A DNA stretch of 64,000 bases, from the NCBI RefSeq assembly GCF_022429565.1, contig NZ_CP092487.1:274001-338000 (forward strand). The letters are read 5' to 3'. The stretch's first letter is position 1. Each line of letters opens with the position of its first letter. Positions 16,004 through 26,200 of this stretch are shown piece after piece. Under the pieces are notes generated by a model. That model did not search any database and was not told the DNA's origin. It saw only the letters and a list, made by a program, of their open reading frames with translations. The position numbers and the translations under genes are program-made. The DNA comes from Lutibacter sp. A64. Lineage in GTDB: Bacteria > Bacteroidota > Bacteroidia > Flavobacteriales > Flavobacteriaceae.

Positions 16004-17380
16004 ATGAAGAAAAAAGTAACCGCAGTTTTTGATATTGGTAAAACCAATAAAAAGTTCTTTTTATTCGACAAGAACTTTAAAGAAGTTCATAAAGAATATA
16101 TTTCTTTTGATGAAATTAAAGATGAAGACGGGTATCCAACTGAAAATCTTCCAGTCTTAAAAAAATGGTTAAAAGAAGTATTTGACCGTGTTTTAGATAC
16201 TAAAAAATTCAAAGTAAAAGCTATTAACTTTTCAACATATGGAGCTAGTTTAGTTCATATTGATAAATATGGTAAACCATTAACACCGTTATACAATTAC
16301 CTTAAATCATTGAATCAAGAAATAATTGATGATTTTTTTAACAAGTATGGTCCTAAAGAAGAATTTTTAAAAACTACTGGATGTTCAGATTTAAGTATGT
16401 TAAACTCTGGATTGCAATTGTATTGGTTGAAATATACTAAACCTGAAGTTTATAAAAAAATTAAATATTCATTGCATCTTCCACAATACTTGAGTTATGT
16501 TTTTACAGGAATTCCTTTAAGTGAGTATACTAGTATAGGATGTCATACTGCTCTATGGGATTATGGAAAAAAAGATTATCACAGTTGGGTATATGAAGAA
16601 GGTATTGATAAAAAACTGGCACCTATAGTTTCTACAGAAACAAGTATTAATATGAATTACAATGGAAATCGTATTAAAATAGGTGTTGGTATTCACGATA
16701 GTTCAGCAGCATTACTTCCATATGTAAGAAGTATAAAGAAAAAGTTTGCGTTAATTTCAACAGGAACTTGGAGTATAGTTTTTAATCCATTTACTGAAAA
16801 TCCTATTTCAACAGATTCAAATGATAAGGATGCTATTAATTATATGCGAATTAATGGGAAGCCTGTAAAAGCATCGCGTTTGTTTTTAGGAAATGAATAT
16901 AAAATTCAAGTTGAAAAGCTTAGAAAGAAGTATAGTGTAAGTGAAGATTACCATCGTTCTATAAAATTTAACAGTGATATTTTTAAAGATCTTATTAAAG
17001 ATTTTAAATATAGCTATAAATGGGAAAGTATTGAAAATGAAGATATGGCTGAAACAACTGCTATTTCTTTTGAAACTCATGAGCGTGCTTATCATCAATT
17101 AATGATTGAGTTGGTATTGTTGCAAATTAAAAGTGTCAAAAAAGCTATTGGAAATGATCTTATAACTAGACTTTATTTAGATGGTGGCTTTAGTGATAAT
17201 GATGTTTATACAAAGTTATTATCTCATTATTTTAGAGATAAAAAATTGAGAACAACTAAAGCTTCTTTAGGTTCAGCATTGGGAGCAGCTATATCAATTT
17301 CTGATACCAAATTAAATTCAAAATTTTTAAGAGAGAATTATGCTTTAAAAAAGCATGTGCCATTTATTATTAGTGGATGA
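16004..17380 (+). CDS. FGGY-family sugar kinase, probable rhamnulokinase
   Basis: ATP-dependent sugar kinase of the FGGY family; in this operon it presumably phosphorylates L-rhamnulose to rhamnulose-1-phosphate. The N-terminal ATPase motif is VFDIGKTNKKFFLFD, the middle region has VGIHDSSAALLPY and STGTWSIVFNPF, and the C-terminal adenosine-binding region is RLYLDGGFSDNDVY. Length of 458 residues is usual. It lies between rhaI (10 nt) and the tandem aldolase (68 nt). The sugar is inferred from the operon; sequence alone would also allow a fuculokinase-like role. Confidence 0.88.
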   Translation: MKKKVTAVFDIGKTNKKFFLFDKNFKEVHKEYISFDEIKDEDGYPTENLPVLKKWLKEVFDRVLDTKKFKVKAINFSTYGASLVHIDKYGKPLTPLYNYLKSLNQEIIDDFFNKYGPKEEFLKTTGCSDLSMLNSGLQLYWLKYTKPEVYKKIKYSLHLPQYLSYVFTGIPLSEYTSIGCHTALWDYGKKDYHSWVYEEGIDKKLAPIVSTETSINMNYNGNRIKIGVGIHDSSAALLPYVRSIKKKFALISTGTWSIVFNPFTENPISTDSNDKDAINYMRINGKPVKASRLFLGNEYKIQVEKLRKKYSVSEDYHRSIKFNSDIFKDLIKDFKYSYKWESIENEDMAETTAISFETHERAYHQLMIELVLLQIKSVKKAIGNDLITRLYLDGGFSDNDVYTKLLSHYFRDKKLRTTKASLGSALGAAISISDTKLNSKFLRENYALKKHVPFIISG

Positions 17381-17448
17381 AATATTTTTAAAACAACACA
17401 TAATTATTAACATTGAAATATTATTTTCAAACTATTTAACTATTTAAA

Positions 17449-18738
17449 ATGTCTAAAAACATTAAATTAATTCACCCAAGAGATCAAATCACTGAAATTA
17501 TTAGTCGAATTTATAAAAGAGGAATGACTACTACTTCAGGTGGTAATATATCTATTATTGATGATAAAGGTGATATTTGGGTAACGCCATCAGCTATTGA
17601 TAAAGGATCTTTAAGAGCATCAGATATTGTTTGTGTAAAAAAAGATGGTAGCATTATTGGAAAGCATAAACCATCATCAGAATTTCCATTTCATAAAGCT
17701 ATTTATGATGAAAGACCAGATATAAGATCCGTAATTCATGCACATCCACCGGCTTTAGTGTCATTTAGTATTGTGCGTCAAATACCTAATACAAATATTA
17801 TATCTCAGGCAAAGCATATTTGTGGTCCAATTGGATATGCAAATTATGAACTTCCTGGAAGTGAAATGTTAGGTGAGGTTATTGCTGAAGAATTTAAAAA
17901 AGGATATAAAGCAATTATTATGGAAAATCATGGAACCGTATTAGGCGGTAGTGATTTAACAGATGCTTTTGAACGATTTGAGGCACTAGAGTTTTGTGCA
18001 AAGACAATTATATACGGTTCTCAAATAGGAACTCCAAATTATTTAACAGATGCTCAGATTGATGCTTTTGAGGCACAAGTACCAGCTAATATTCCTGTGA
18101 TGGAGGAAACGGAAACGCCTTCAGATGAAGTTGAAAAAAGATTGGAGATTTGTAATATAGTGAATAGATCTTGTGAGCAAGGGTTAATGATTAGTACCTA
18201 TGGAACTGTTTCTATGAGATGGAAAGACAATGATTTTTTAATTACACCAACTGATGTGAACCGTTGGGATTTAGACATAGATGATATTGTCCAAATTAAA
18301 AACGGAAAACGAGAAGCAGGTAAAACACCAAGTAGATCTACTTGGATTCATCAAGAAATATATAAGAATAATCCGGAGGTAAATTCTATTATAATGACTC
18401 AATCTCCTTATTTAATGGCTTTTGGGGTTACAGGAACGCATATAAATGTTCGAACTATTCCAGAAAGCTGGATATTTTTACAAGATATACCTGCAGTAAA
18501 ATATGGAGAGCACTTTAAAGGTGAAGTAAATTCTAATATTGTTGAGAATTGTACCACAGCATTAATTGTTGAAAATGATTCAGTAATCGTTACTGGAGAT
18601 AAACTATTGCAAACATTTGATTATTTAGAAGTTGCAGAATTTAGCGCAAAATCTATTGTAATGGGAACATCATTAGGTGAAATGGTTCCAATAAATGATG
18701 ATCAAGTTGAAGATTTAAGAAAGAAATTTTTAACGTAA
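17449..18738 (+). CDS. tandem-domain class II aldolase/adducin protein with degenerate second domain
   Basis: Two class II aldolase domains in one chain. The first (about 1-210) keeps the zinc ligands, His97 and His99 in HAHPPALVSF and His161 in MENHGTVLGG, plus the Glu of PSSEFPFH. The second (about 225-429) has the same layout but the ligands are replaced: TQSPYLMAFG for the His-x-His and VENDSVIVTG for the last His. It is probably structural or regulatory. The operon already has the RhaE aldolase domain, so this may handle a different sugar phosphate such as fuculose-1-phosphate, or be a second rhamnulose-phosphate aldolase. Cytoplasmic, 21 nt before aldA. Confidence 0.85.
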   Translation: MSKNIKLIHPRDQITEIISRIYKRGMTTTSGGNISIIDDKGDIWVTPSAIDKGSLRASDIVCVKKDGSIIGKHKPSSEFPFHKAIYDERPDIRSVIHAHPPALVSFSIVRQIPNTNIISQAKHICGPIGYANYELPGSEMLGEVIAEEFKKGYKAIIMENHGTVLGGSDLTDAFERFEALEFCAKTIIYGSQIGTPNYLTDAQIDAFEAQVPANIPVMEETETPSDEVEKRLEICNIVNRSCEQGLMISTYGTVSMRWKDNDFLITPTDVNRWDLDIDDIVQIKNGKREAGKTPSRSTWIHQEIYKNNPEVNSIIMTQSPYLMAFGVTGTHINVRTIPESWIFLQDIPAVKYGEHFKGEVNSNIVENCTTALIVENDSVIVTGDKLLQTFDYLEVAEFSAKSIVMGTSLGEMVPINDDQVEDLRKKFLT

Positions 18739-18759
18739 ACGAATAATAAACCAATTACC

Positions 18760-20199
18760 ATGAAAAATTATAAACAATACATTAATGGTGAGTTTGTAAA
18801 CTCTAAAGCTACATCTGTTATAGAAATTGTAAACCCTTGTACAGAAGAAATTATAAGTACAATTTCATCAGGAACAATTGAAGATGCTAACAATGCCCTA
18901 GAAGCCGCTCAAGCTGCTCAACCAAAATGGGAGGCCTTGCCAGCTATTCAAAGGGCTTCATTTTTACATAAAATGGCTACAATTATTAGAGAGAATAGAG
19001 TCTTTTTAGCCGAAACATTGTCAAAAGAACAAGCTAAAGTTATTGGTTTAGCGCAAGTTGAAATTGATGTAACTGCTGATTATTTTGATTATAATGCTGG
19101 TTGGGCAAGAAGAATTGAAGGAGAAATTATTCAAAGTGATAGAGAACAGGAGCATATTTATTTACACAAAGTTCCAATTGGAGTAGCTGTAGGTATTTGC
19201 CCGTGGAACTTCCCATTTTTTGTAATGGCTCGTAAAGTTGCGGCATCATTAATTACCGGAAATACATGTGTTATTAAGCCAAGTTCTGAAGCACCAAATA
19301 CAATAATGGAATTTGCTGAAATGATACAAAATATAGGCATGGCACCCGGAGTGTTAAATTTTGTATGTGGAGCAGGAAGAACTGTAGGTAATGCTCTTTC
19401 AAAAAGCCCTATTACAGGAATTATTAGTTTAACGGGTAGTGTTTCTGCTGGGCAAAAAATTATTGAGGCTGCTGCAGAAAATATTACAAAAGTATCACTT
19501 GAATTAGGAGGTAAAGCACCTGCAATTGTGTGTGCAGATGCTAATTTAGAGTTGGCAGTAAACTCAGTGGTTTCATCAAAAGTGATTTTTAGCGGTCAAG
19601 TTTGTAACTGTGCAGAAAGAGTATATGTAGAAGATAGCATTTACGACCAATTTGTTGATATGCTTACTAAAAAAATGAGTGAAGTTACTATTGAGGATGC
19701 CTTAACTGGAACAAATGCAGATATGAGTAGTTTGGTTTCAAAAGATCAAATAAATAAAATTACGGATATGGTTGAGTTTGCTAAAAAAGAAGGTGCCGAA
19801 GTTATTCTGGGAGGAAAACGTCCAGAAAAATTTGATCGTGGTTATTTTTACGAACCTACAATTTTAACTAATTGTAATCAACAAATGGAAATAATACAAG
19901 AAGAAGTATTTGGACCTGTATTACCTGTAATGAAATTTGGAACTTTGGAGGAAGCAATTGCACTATCTAACGACTGTCAATACGGATTAACATCCTCTAT
20001 ATTTTCTGAAAATTTTAATAAAATTATGCGTGCCACTAATGGTCTGAATTTTGGAGAAACTTATGTTAACAGAGAGCATTTTGAAGCAATTCAAGGCTTC
20101 CACGCAGGTTGGAAAAAATCTGGAGTTGGTGGTGCTGATGGTAAACACGGAATGGAAGAATACTTGCATACGAAAGTAGTGTATGCAAAATACTATTAG
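18760..20199 (+). CDS. aldA: lactaldehyde dehydrogenase
   Basis: NAD-dependent aldehyde dehydrogenase oxidising L-lactaldehyde to L-lactate. The catalytic Cys282 lies in GQVCNCAERVYV and the general base Glu in LELGGKAPAIV; the segment GVAVGICPWNFPFFVMARK binds the cofactor. Length (479) and these segments agree well with E. coli AldA. Last gene of the catabolic operon, with a strong terminator 41 nt downstream. Overlaps in function with the RhaW domain of the first gene. Confidence 0.92.
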   Translation: MKNYKQYINGEFVNSKATSVIEIVNPCTEEIISTISSGTIEDANNALEAAQAAQPKWEALPAIQRASFLHKMATIIRENRVFLAETLSKEQAKVIGLAQVEIDVTADYFDYNAGWARRIEGEIIQSDREQEHIYLHKVPIGVAVGICPWNFPFFVMARKVAASLITGNTCVIKPSSEAPNTIMEFAEMIQNIGMAPGVLNFVCGAGRTVGNALSKSPITGIISLTGSVSAGQKIIEAAAENITKVSLELGGKAPAIVCADANLELAVNSVVSSKVIFSGQVCNCAERVYVEDSIYDQFVDMLTKKMSEVTIEDALTGTNADMSSLVSKDQINKITDMVEFAKKEGAEVILGGKRPEKFDRGYFYEPTILTNCNQQMEIIQEEVFGPVLPVMKFGTLEEAIALSNDCQYGLTSSIFSENFNKIMRATNGLNFGETYVNREHFEAIQGFHAGWKKSGVGGADGKHGMEEYLHTKVVYAKYY

Positions 20200-20240
20200 T
20201 AGTTAAAAAGTATATTGAAAAAGAAAGAAGTTTTAAGTTT

Positions 20241-20273
20241 AAATCTCAGAAGGTGTTCCTTCTGAGATTTTTT
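20241..20273 (+). terminator. terminator of the rhamnose catabolic operon
   Basis: A 13-bp perfect stem with a 4-nt TGTT loop (20241-20270) followed by Ts. Confidence 0.9.
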
Positions 20274-20317
20274 GATTTAATTGGGGTGTTTTAAAAAGAT
20301 AAAAGGCAAAATTATTA

Positions 20318-20362
20318 CCATATAGTGCAGGATAGAATCCATTAATTTCTGGTTTATTTTTG
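20318..20362 (+). promoter_or_regulatory. composite regulon promoter 3 (GH78-lyase-GH106 operon)
   Basis: CCATAT-AGTG-CAGGAT (20318-20333), 21 nt, then a perfect -7 box TATTTTTG (20355-20362). The GH78 start is 63 nt further on; the leader contains a loose inverted repeat CACT...AGTG (20379-20394). Confidence 0.8.
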
Positions 20363-20425
20363 ATTAAATATTCATTTGCACTTATTAAATAGTGTTAAGA
20401 TGTCAATAATTAAGTGAAATTTTAT

Positions 20426-23203
20426 ATGAAAATCAAAACTTCAACTAGGCAAAAATATTTTTTGTTATCCTTTTTTTTAGGTTTATTAACTCTTGGCTTA
20501 CATTCTCAAATTAAACCTTTTGAATTAAAATGTGAATATCTTACAAACCCAGAAGGTGTTGATATGCAATCACCTCGATTTTTTTGGAAAATAGCAAGTA
20601 AGGAGAGTGGTCAATATCAAATAGCATATCAATTGTTAGTAGCAACTTCTAAAGAAAATTTGGTGCAGAATATAGGTGATGCTTTCGATTCAAAAAAAGT
20701 AAAGGCTTCAACTACTACACAAATAGAATATAAAGGAATAAAATTACAATCAGCTTCACAGTATTATTGGAAGGTAAAGGTTTGGGGTAAAAATAAGCAA
20801 GTTTCAGAATGGAGTGAGACTGCAACATTTTCTACAGGTTTATTTCAGGTTGAAGATTGGAAAGGAGCAGAGTGGATTGCTTGGCGAAATCAAAGGGAAT
20901 GGACAGAAGAATGGTGGCGAAAAAATGAAGTGGAATCTCAGGCACTACAATTTCAGTTACCTAGTTATTTTGGAGCGAGTATGAGTTTGTGGGAACGTTA
21001 TCATTTTCATCATGACAGTCCTTATGATCCAGCGCCTTTATTACGTAAAGATTTCAAAGTAACAAAAAAAGTGAAAAGTGCCAAAGCATTTATTAGTGGT
21101 ATTGGTTATTATGAATTGTATATAAATGGTAAAAAAATTGGCAATCAAGTTTTAGACCCAGGATGGACAGATTACAGAAAAACAATTTTATATACTACGC
21201 ATGATATTACCAATGTAATTAAAGAAGGTGAAAATCTTGCAGGAGTAATGCTGGGGCGTGGTTTTTACGGACAATTAGCTTATGATCATTGGGGGTTTTA
21301 TAAAAAAGGCGGTTATGTAGGTCAACCAAAATTAATGTGCCGTATTAAAATTGAATATGAAGACGGAACAACAAAAGATGTAATTAGCGATTTAAGTTGG
21401 AAAATAACTGGCGGACCAATTATTTATGATGGACCTCATATGGGAGAAATTTATGACGCTACAAAAGAAATTAAAGATTGGAATTTAGCAGAATTTGATG
21501 CTGCTTCTTGGGAAAATGTACAACCAGCACCACACCCTGGTGGCACGTTGATCTCTCAATTATGCCAACCAATACGAGTTACAAAAACATTTCACCCAGT
21601 AGCAACTGCAAATAAAGGTAATTACGGACAATGGTTTGATGCAGGGACTAATATGTCGGGTTGGGTAAGAGTACGCTTAAAAAACGCTAAAAGAGGACAG
21701 AAAATTAACATCTATTTTGGGGAGCATAAAGATCCAACTTCATCAGGGCAACCAGGGAGGTTGCAGCAAATGGCATACATTGCAAAAGGCGAAGGTGTAG
21801 AATATGCTGAGTGTCGTTTTTCATATAAAGGGTTCCGATATTTTCAAATAAAAGGATTGGAAAGAATAAAATTGTCATTGGAAGATGTTGAAGTAAAATA
21901 TGTGCATTCTGATGTGCCTAGAGTAGGGCATTTTGAATCTTCAAATGAAACTATAAATGCTGTAGATAATATTTGCAGGAAGTCTTTCATATTTAATTTA
22001 CACAGTATTTTAACTGATTGTCCGAATAGAGAAAAGAATGGATGGTTAGGCGATGTGGTTACGGGTTTAGAATATGGTATGGCTAATTACGATGTGGCAG
22101 CAGTTACTACCAAATTTACGCGTGATATTTGGGATACACAAAATACGCTTGGTGCTATGGCGGCAATTGCTCCTGCAAATGATTACCGTACAGGTAAATC
22201 AACCTTATGGTCATCGGCAGGGGTGCATGTTCCTTGGTATATGTATTCTTATTATGGAGATACAAGATTGTTTGAGCAATATTGGGATAAAATGATGTTA
22301 TGGGTAAATTACTCTTGGAAAAATAACAATTTATCGGAAAAGGACGGCATGTTTAAAGAGGCTTATAATGATTGGGTACCGCCTTATGATGCTACTTACA
22401 ATGAAAGAGGGAAGCCAGGAGGAAATGAAGTAATTGCATCTATGAATTTTTATTTGGTGTTAAAACGGTTGGCACATATAGCTGGCAAGTTAGATAAAAA
22501 AGAAGATCAAAAAAGATTAGAGCAACAAGTAAAACGTATTCATGCAGGTATTCAAAAATATGCTTTTGATGAGGATAAGGTTGAGTATGCTGGTTTAAAA
22601 CCATTTAGTGAATTTTTACCTGTAGTCAATATTTTAGCATTGAATTATGGAATTGTTCCTGATAAATATCATGATCAACTTGAAAAAAAGGTGGTTGATA
22701 ATATAATTAAAGATAAAAAATATCATTTATGGGGAGGTGTATTTACAGTGCACTCAGCCTATGAATATTTACCTAAAAATGGCTATGCAGAACTAATGCA
22801 TAAAGTAGTTGTAAATGAAGAATGGCCATCTTTTGGTTGGATGATAAAAGAAGGTGCTACAACCTTACCTGAGGGCTATAAGTTTGAGGCTTCGGATATT
22901 CATCATTTTATGGGTGCTGTAGATAATTTCTTTTATCGCTATATGGCAGGAATTAATATAGATACTGAAAACCCAGGATTTCAAAAAATAGTATTGACAC
23001 CTAATTTTATTGAAGAAATGGATTTTGCAAAGGCAAGTTACAATTCAATTCATGGAGAAATAAAAGCGGGATGGAAAAAAATAGCAACTGGTACTTATGA
23101 GTATTCAGGAACTATTCCTGCAAATTGTGAGGCCAAAATAGTGTTGCCAAATAAAATAATGCATATAAAATCTGGAGATTTTATATTTAAAGTGAATTTA
23201 TAA
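20426..23203 (+). CDS. GH78 alpha-L-rhamnosidase
   Basis: Exported alpha-L-rhamnosidase removing terminal rhamnose with inversion. The ATG at 20426 starts a good signal peptide (FFLGLLTLGLHSQ); the upstream GTG at 20414 is less likely. N-terminal beta-domains (YQIAYQLLVATSKEN, YWKVKVWGKN; sugar-binding FISGIGYYELYINGKK) precede an alpha/alpha barrel and a C-terminal beta-domain. The general acid is Glu536 in DCPNREKNGWLGD and the general base Glu816 in GATTLPEGYKFE. First gene of a four-gene operon with a lyase, a GH106 and a helical-barrel protein. One of four GH78 enzymes in the window, probably differing in linkage or oligomer preference. Confidence 0.93.
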   Translation: MKIKTSTRQKYFLLSFFLGLLTLGLHSQIKPFELKCEYLTNPEGVDMQSPRFFWKIASKESGQYQIAYQLLVATSKENLVQNIGDAFDSKKVKASTTTQIEYKGIKLQSASQYYWKVKVWGKNKQVSEWSETATFSTGLFQVEDWKGAEWIAWRNQREWTEEWWRKNEVESQALQFQLPSYFGASMSLWERYHFHHDSPYDPAPLLRKDFKVTKKVKSAKAFISGIGYYELYINGKKIGNQVLDPGWTDYRKTILYTTHDITNVIKEGENLAGVMLGRGFYGQLAYDHWGFYKKGGYVGQPKLMCRIKIEYEDGTTKDVISDLSWKITGGPIIYDGPHMGEIYDATKEIKDWNLAEFDAASWENVQPAPHPGGTLISQLCQPIRVTKTFHPVATANKGNYGQWFDAGTNMSGWVRVRLKNAKRGQKINIYFGEHKDPTSSGQPGRLQQMAYIAKGEGVEYAECRFSYKGFRYFQIKGLERIKLSLEDVEVKYVHSDVPRVGHFESSNETINAVDNICRKSFIFNLHSILTDCPNREKNGWLGDVVTGLEYGMANYDVAAVTTKFTRDIWDTQNTLGAMAAIAPANDYRTGKSTLWSSAGVHVPWYMYSYYGDTRLFEQYWDKMMLWVNYSWKNNNLSEKDGMFKEAYNDWVPPYDATYNERGKPGGNEVIASMNFYLVLKRLAHIAGKLDKKEDQKRLEQQVKRIHAGIQKYAFDEDKVEYAGLKPFSEFLPVVNILALNYGIVPDKYHDQLEKKVVDNIIKDKKYHLWGGVFTVHSAYEYLPKNGYAELMHKVVVNEEWPSFGWMIKEGATTLPEGYKFEASDIHHFMGAVDNFFYRYMAGINIDTENPGFQKIVLTPNFIEEMDFAKASYNSIHGEIKAGWKKIATGTYEYSGTIPANCEAKIVLPNKIMHIKSGDFIFKVNL

Positions 23204-23255
23204 AAAAGGTTTGATAAAAAAATAATCTAAATATAAGGGTTAGTTAAAAACAGGA

Positions 23256-26200
23256 ATGATAAAAATGATAAAAAAGGTACTTCTTATTTCGTTATTGATA
23301 GGCTTTTCAACAAGTGTACATACTCAAATTTTTATGCAAGATTTTTGCGCTTCAAACACCGTTTCAGACTATGTGAGTGCTACTCCTAATGTAGGACAGT
23401 TTAACAAAATTTCTTCCAGCAGTGCTAACCTAGCAACTAGTATTAATAATGGCGCATTAAGTTTTAAAAGAACTGGAGCGGCTAGTATGTATGCCTACCG
23501 TAATTTTACATTTTCAACAAACCCTACATTTGTTCAATTAAAATTAGATTTTGAAGGAAGTAATTTTCAAACAGGTACGCAAAACCCAGTATTTAGTGTA
23601 TATATTGGAAACGGGTTTTCAAGTGCGTCTTTTGGAAGCAATTCTACGTATGCGAGTAGATTTGGTATAATTGCTGGAGCCAATGCTAACGAATTTAAAG
23701 TTGGTACTGTTGATAATATTGGTGGAGCGCCTAGTTCAGCAGTATTTACAGGAAAACAAACAATTACCTTTGTGGTAAATAATTCAGGTGAAGATAAAAG
23801 TTATACAGCTCCTAATGGTAGTATTGAAACCGTTGCAAATGGTACAATGAATTTGTGGGTTGGTGGTTCTAGGGAAATCAATGATTTTTCATTAAAAAAC
23901 ACAGATGCTAAAGGTGATATTTCAGGATTTAAAATTCAAGCAACATCAGCTTCTGGATTGGGAACGTTTGATTTTGATAATATAGAAATGAAGGATTTGG
24001 AGAATGAAGTTGTAACTCCTCCAACAATTAATTTACCAGATACACCTGTAGATTATTTAACGTTAAAGCATCCATTTATTTGGGCTTCTTACCCAGAAAG
24101 ACAACATATAATTGATAACATTCATCAATACGGTTGGGCTAGTTCGCTATACAATCAATTAAAGGCTCGTGTTGATTATAATAAAAATACACATAGTGTA
24201 AATCCTGAAGTTATATTAAATACAATTCCTGCAATTCCAGGTGTATTTGATGATAGAGCTAATCATACCGAAATAGTTGGCTCAATGACGGAAGCTGCAA
24301 TTTTATACTATTTAACAAACGATGCTTCTTATGCACAATATGCTGCGGATATTTTAGGTCATTATATGAAATATTTAGCGGTGCAACCAGTGCAAAAATA
24401 CCAAGAAGGGACAGATGGTTTAATGTTTGATGATGGATGGTTAGAGTCTAGAACGTTGTTTCCAAGAATAGCTTTAACCTATGATTTTTTATATAATTAC
24501 ATAAATAACAATGCGAATACTGTTTATGATTTAGCAACAAATGCTAGAAAACAATTTGATGACAACGAAGCACAAACTACGGTAACCAATTTAGCGGATA
24601 TTGTATTTATGAGTATTCGAGCTAAAAAAAGTAACCACTCAGTTTTAGCAGGTAATGGTGCGTTATTTAATCTTTTAATGATTGCTGATGACACTAAAAG
24701 AGAACAATATTTTGAGCGTTTTTACAATAATACTTCTGAAAGTTTTGATGCCTATACTTGGTCGCTGAACAATTTTACAGAAAACGGAGTATGGCCAGAA
24801 ACATTTAGTTATTCAAAAGGATCTCACGAATTAGTGATTCAGTCATTGAATGTAATTGACCGTTACAAGCCAAGTTTAGATATTGTAAATAACAATCTTT
24901 CAATTTTAGATGGTTTTATTGGCTATGCCAATTGGTTTTTTCCTTCAAATGAATTAATGCATTTTGGAGATTCAGGAATAGATGGTGATATGAATAAAGG
25001 ATACCGTTGGATCTTAAAAATAGCATCAAGAAAAAATTTATCAAACTATGAGCAATTAGCCAAGCAAAACTTAAAATTCTATTACGATCAAAGTGGAGGC
25101 TATGTACCACAGATAGAAGATGAAAGATTGGAGTTTAATAGTCCGTTACAATTGTTATGGGGAGAAAATATAGCGTCTTCACAAGAAGCTGTTGCTCCTA
25201 AAATTGAAGACACCTACAACCTTAAACATGCAGGGATTGTTGTACAAAGAAATTTAAATACACCTGATATTGAAAATGATGGGTTGATGTATTATTCAGG
25301 TGGTGCTGCCTATGTACACACACATTCAACAGGGATTGATTTAAATTTGTATGGGAAAGGGCAAGTAACAGGGACAGAGAGTGGAAGTGGACAGTATGGA
25401 ACAGATGAGCACGAAAATTATAGAGTACGTCATGCTTCACACAACACAGTTATAGCCAATGGATCAGGAAAACGAGGAGGTAGTAATTGGCTTACGAAAG
25501 TTGCGACTGTAGATCTTGTAGCAAGTGAACCAAAATCTTTAGGTACTGCAATTGCAAATGATTTTTCTTTTTCAACACAATTTATTGATGATTCTTTTAA
25601 TGATTGTTTGCAACAACGTACCAATAGCATTATCCGTACAAGTGCTACAACCGGTTATTATTGTGACATTTTAAGATCAAAAGGGAAAACGAAAAACGAT
25701 TACCATGATTATATATATCATAATATTGGTGATGCCGTATCTTTAAAATTTAATGATAATTCTAATGTTTCATTAAGTGCTTCAACCAAATATTCAGCAG
25801 AGATAGCAGATAATGTCACTGGATGGACATTTTTTGAAAATGTAAATTCTTCAAGTGAGACTAATAAAGGTATTAAAGCTTCTTTTGCGTTGAACGAAGT
25901 TAACAAATATATGAATGTTGTAATTCCAGGAGGTGTAAATAGAGAATATGCAACTGCACTTTCACCTTATACAAAAGGAGCAATTAAAGGGTACGATGAA
26001 AAGAAAACACCTGTTATTACGATGCGTAAATATGGTGAAGCTTGGGATGAACCTTTTATAGCAATTTATGAGCCTTCAAATAGTCAAGAAAGCACTATTA
26101 AATCAACTACAACTATTATTGAAAATGATAAGGTTGTTGGTGTAAAGGTTGTTTCAGAAGTAAATGGAGCAAAAATTACAGATTTTATACTTTCAAATGA

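Noticed and set aside
20379-20394. CACT...AGTG in the 20426 leader as a third copy of the ACACTTA palindrome
   Set aside because: Only four bases per arm pair and the spacing differs from the other two.
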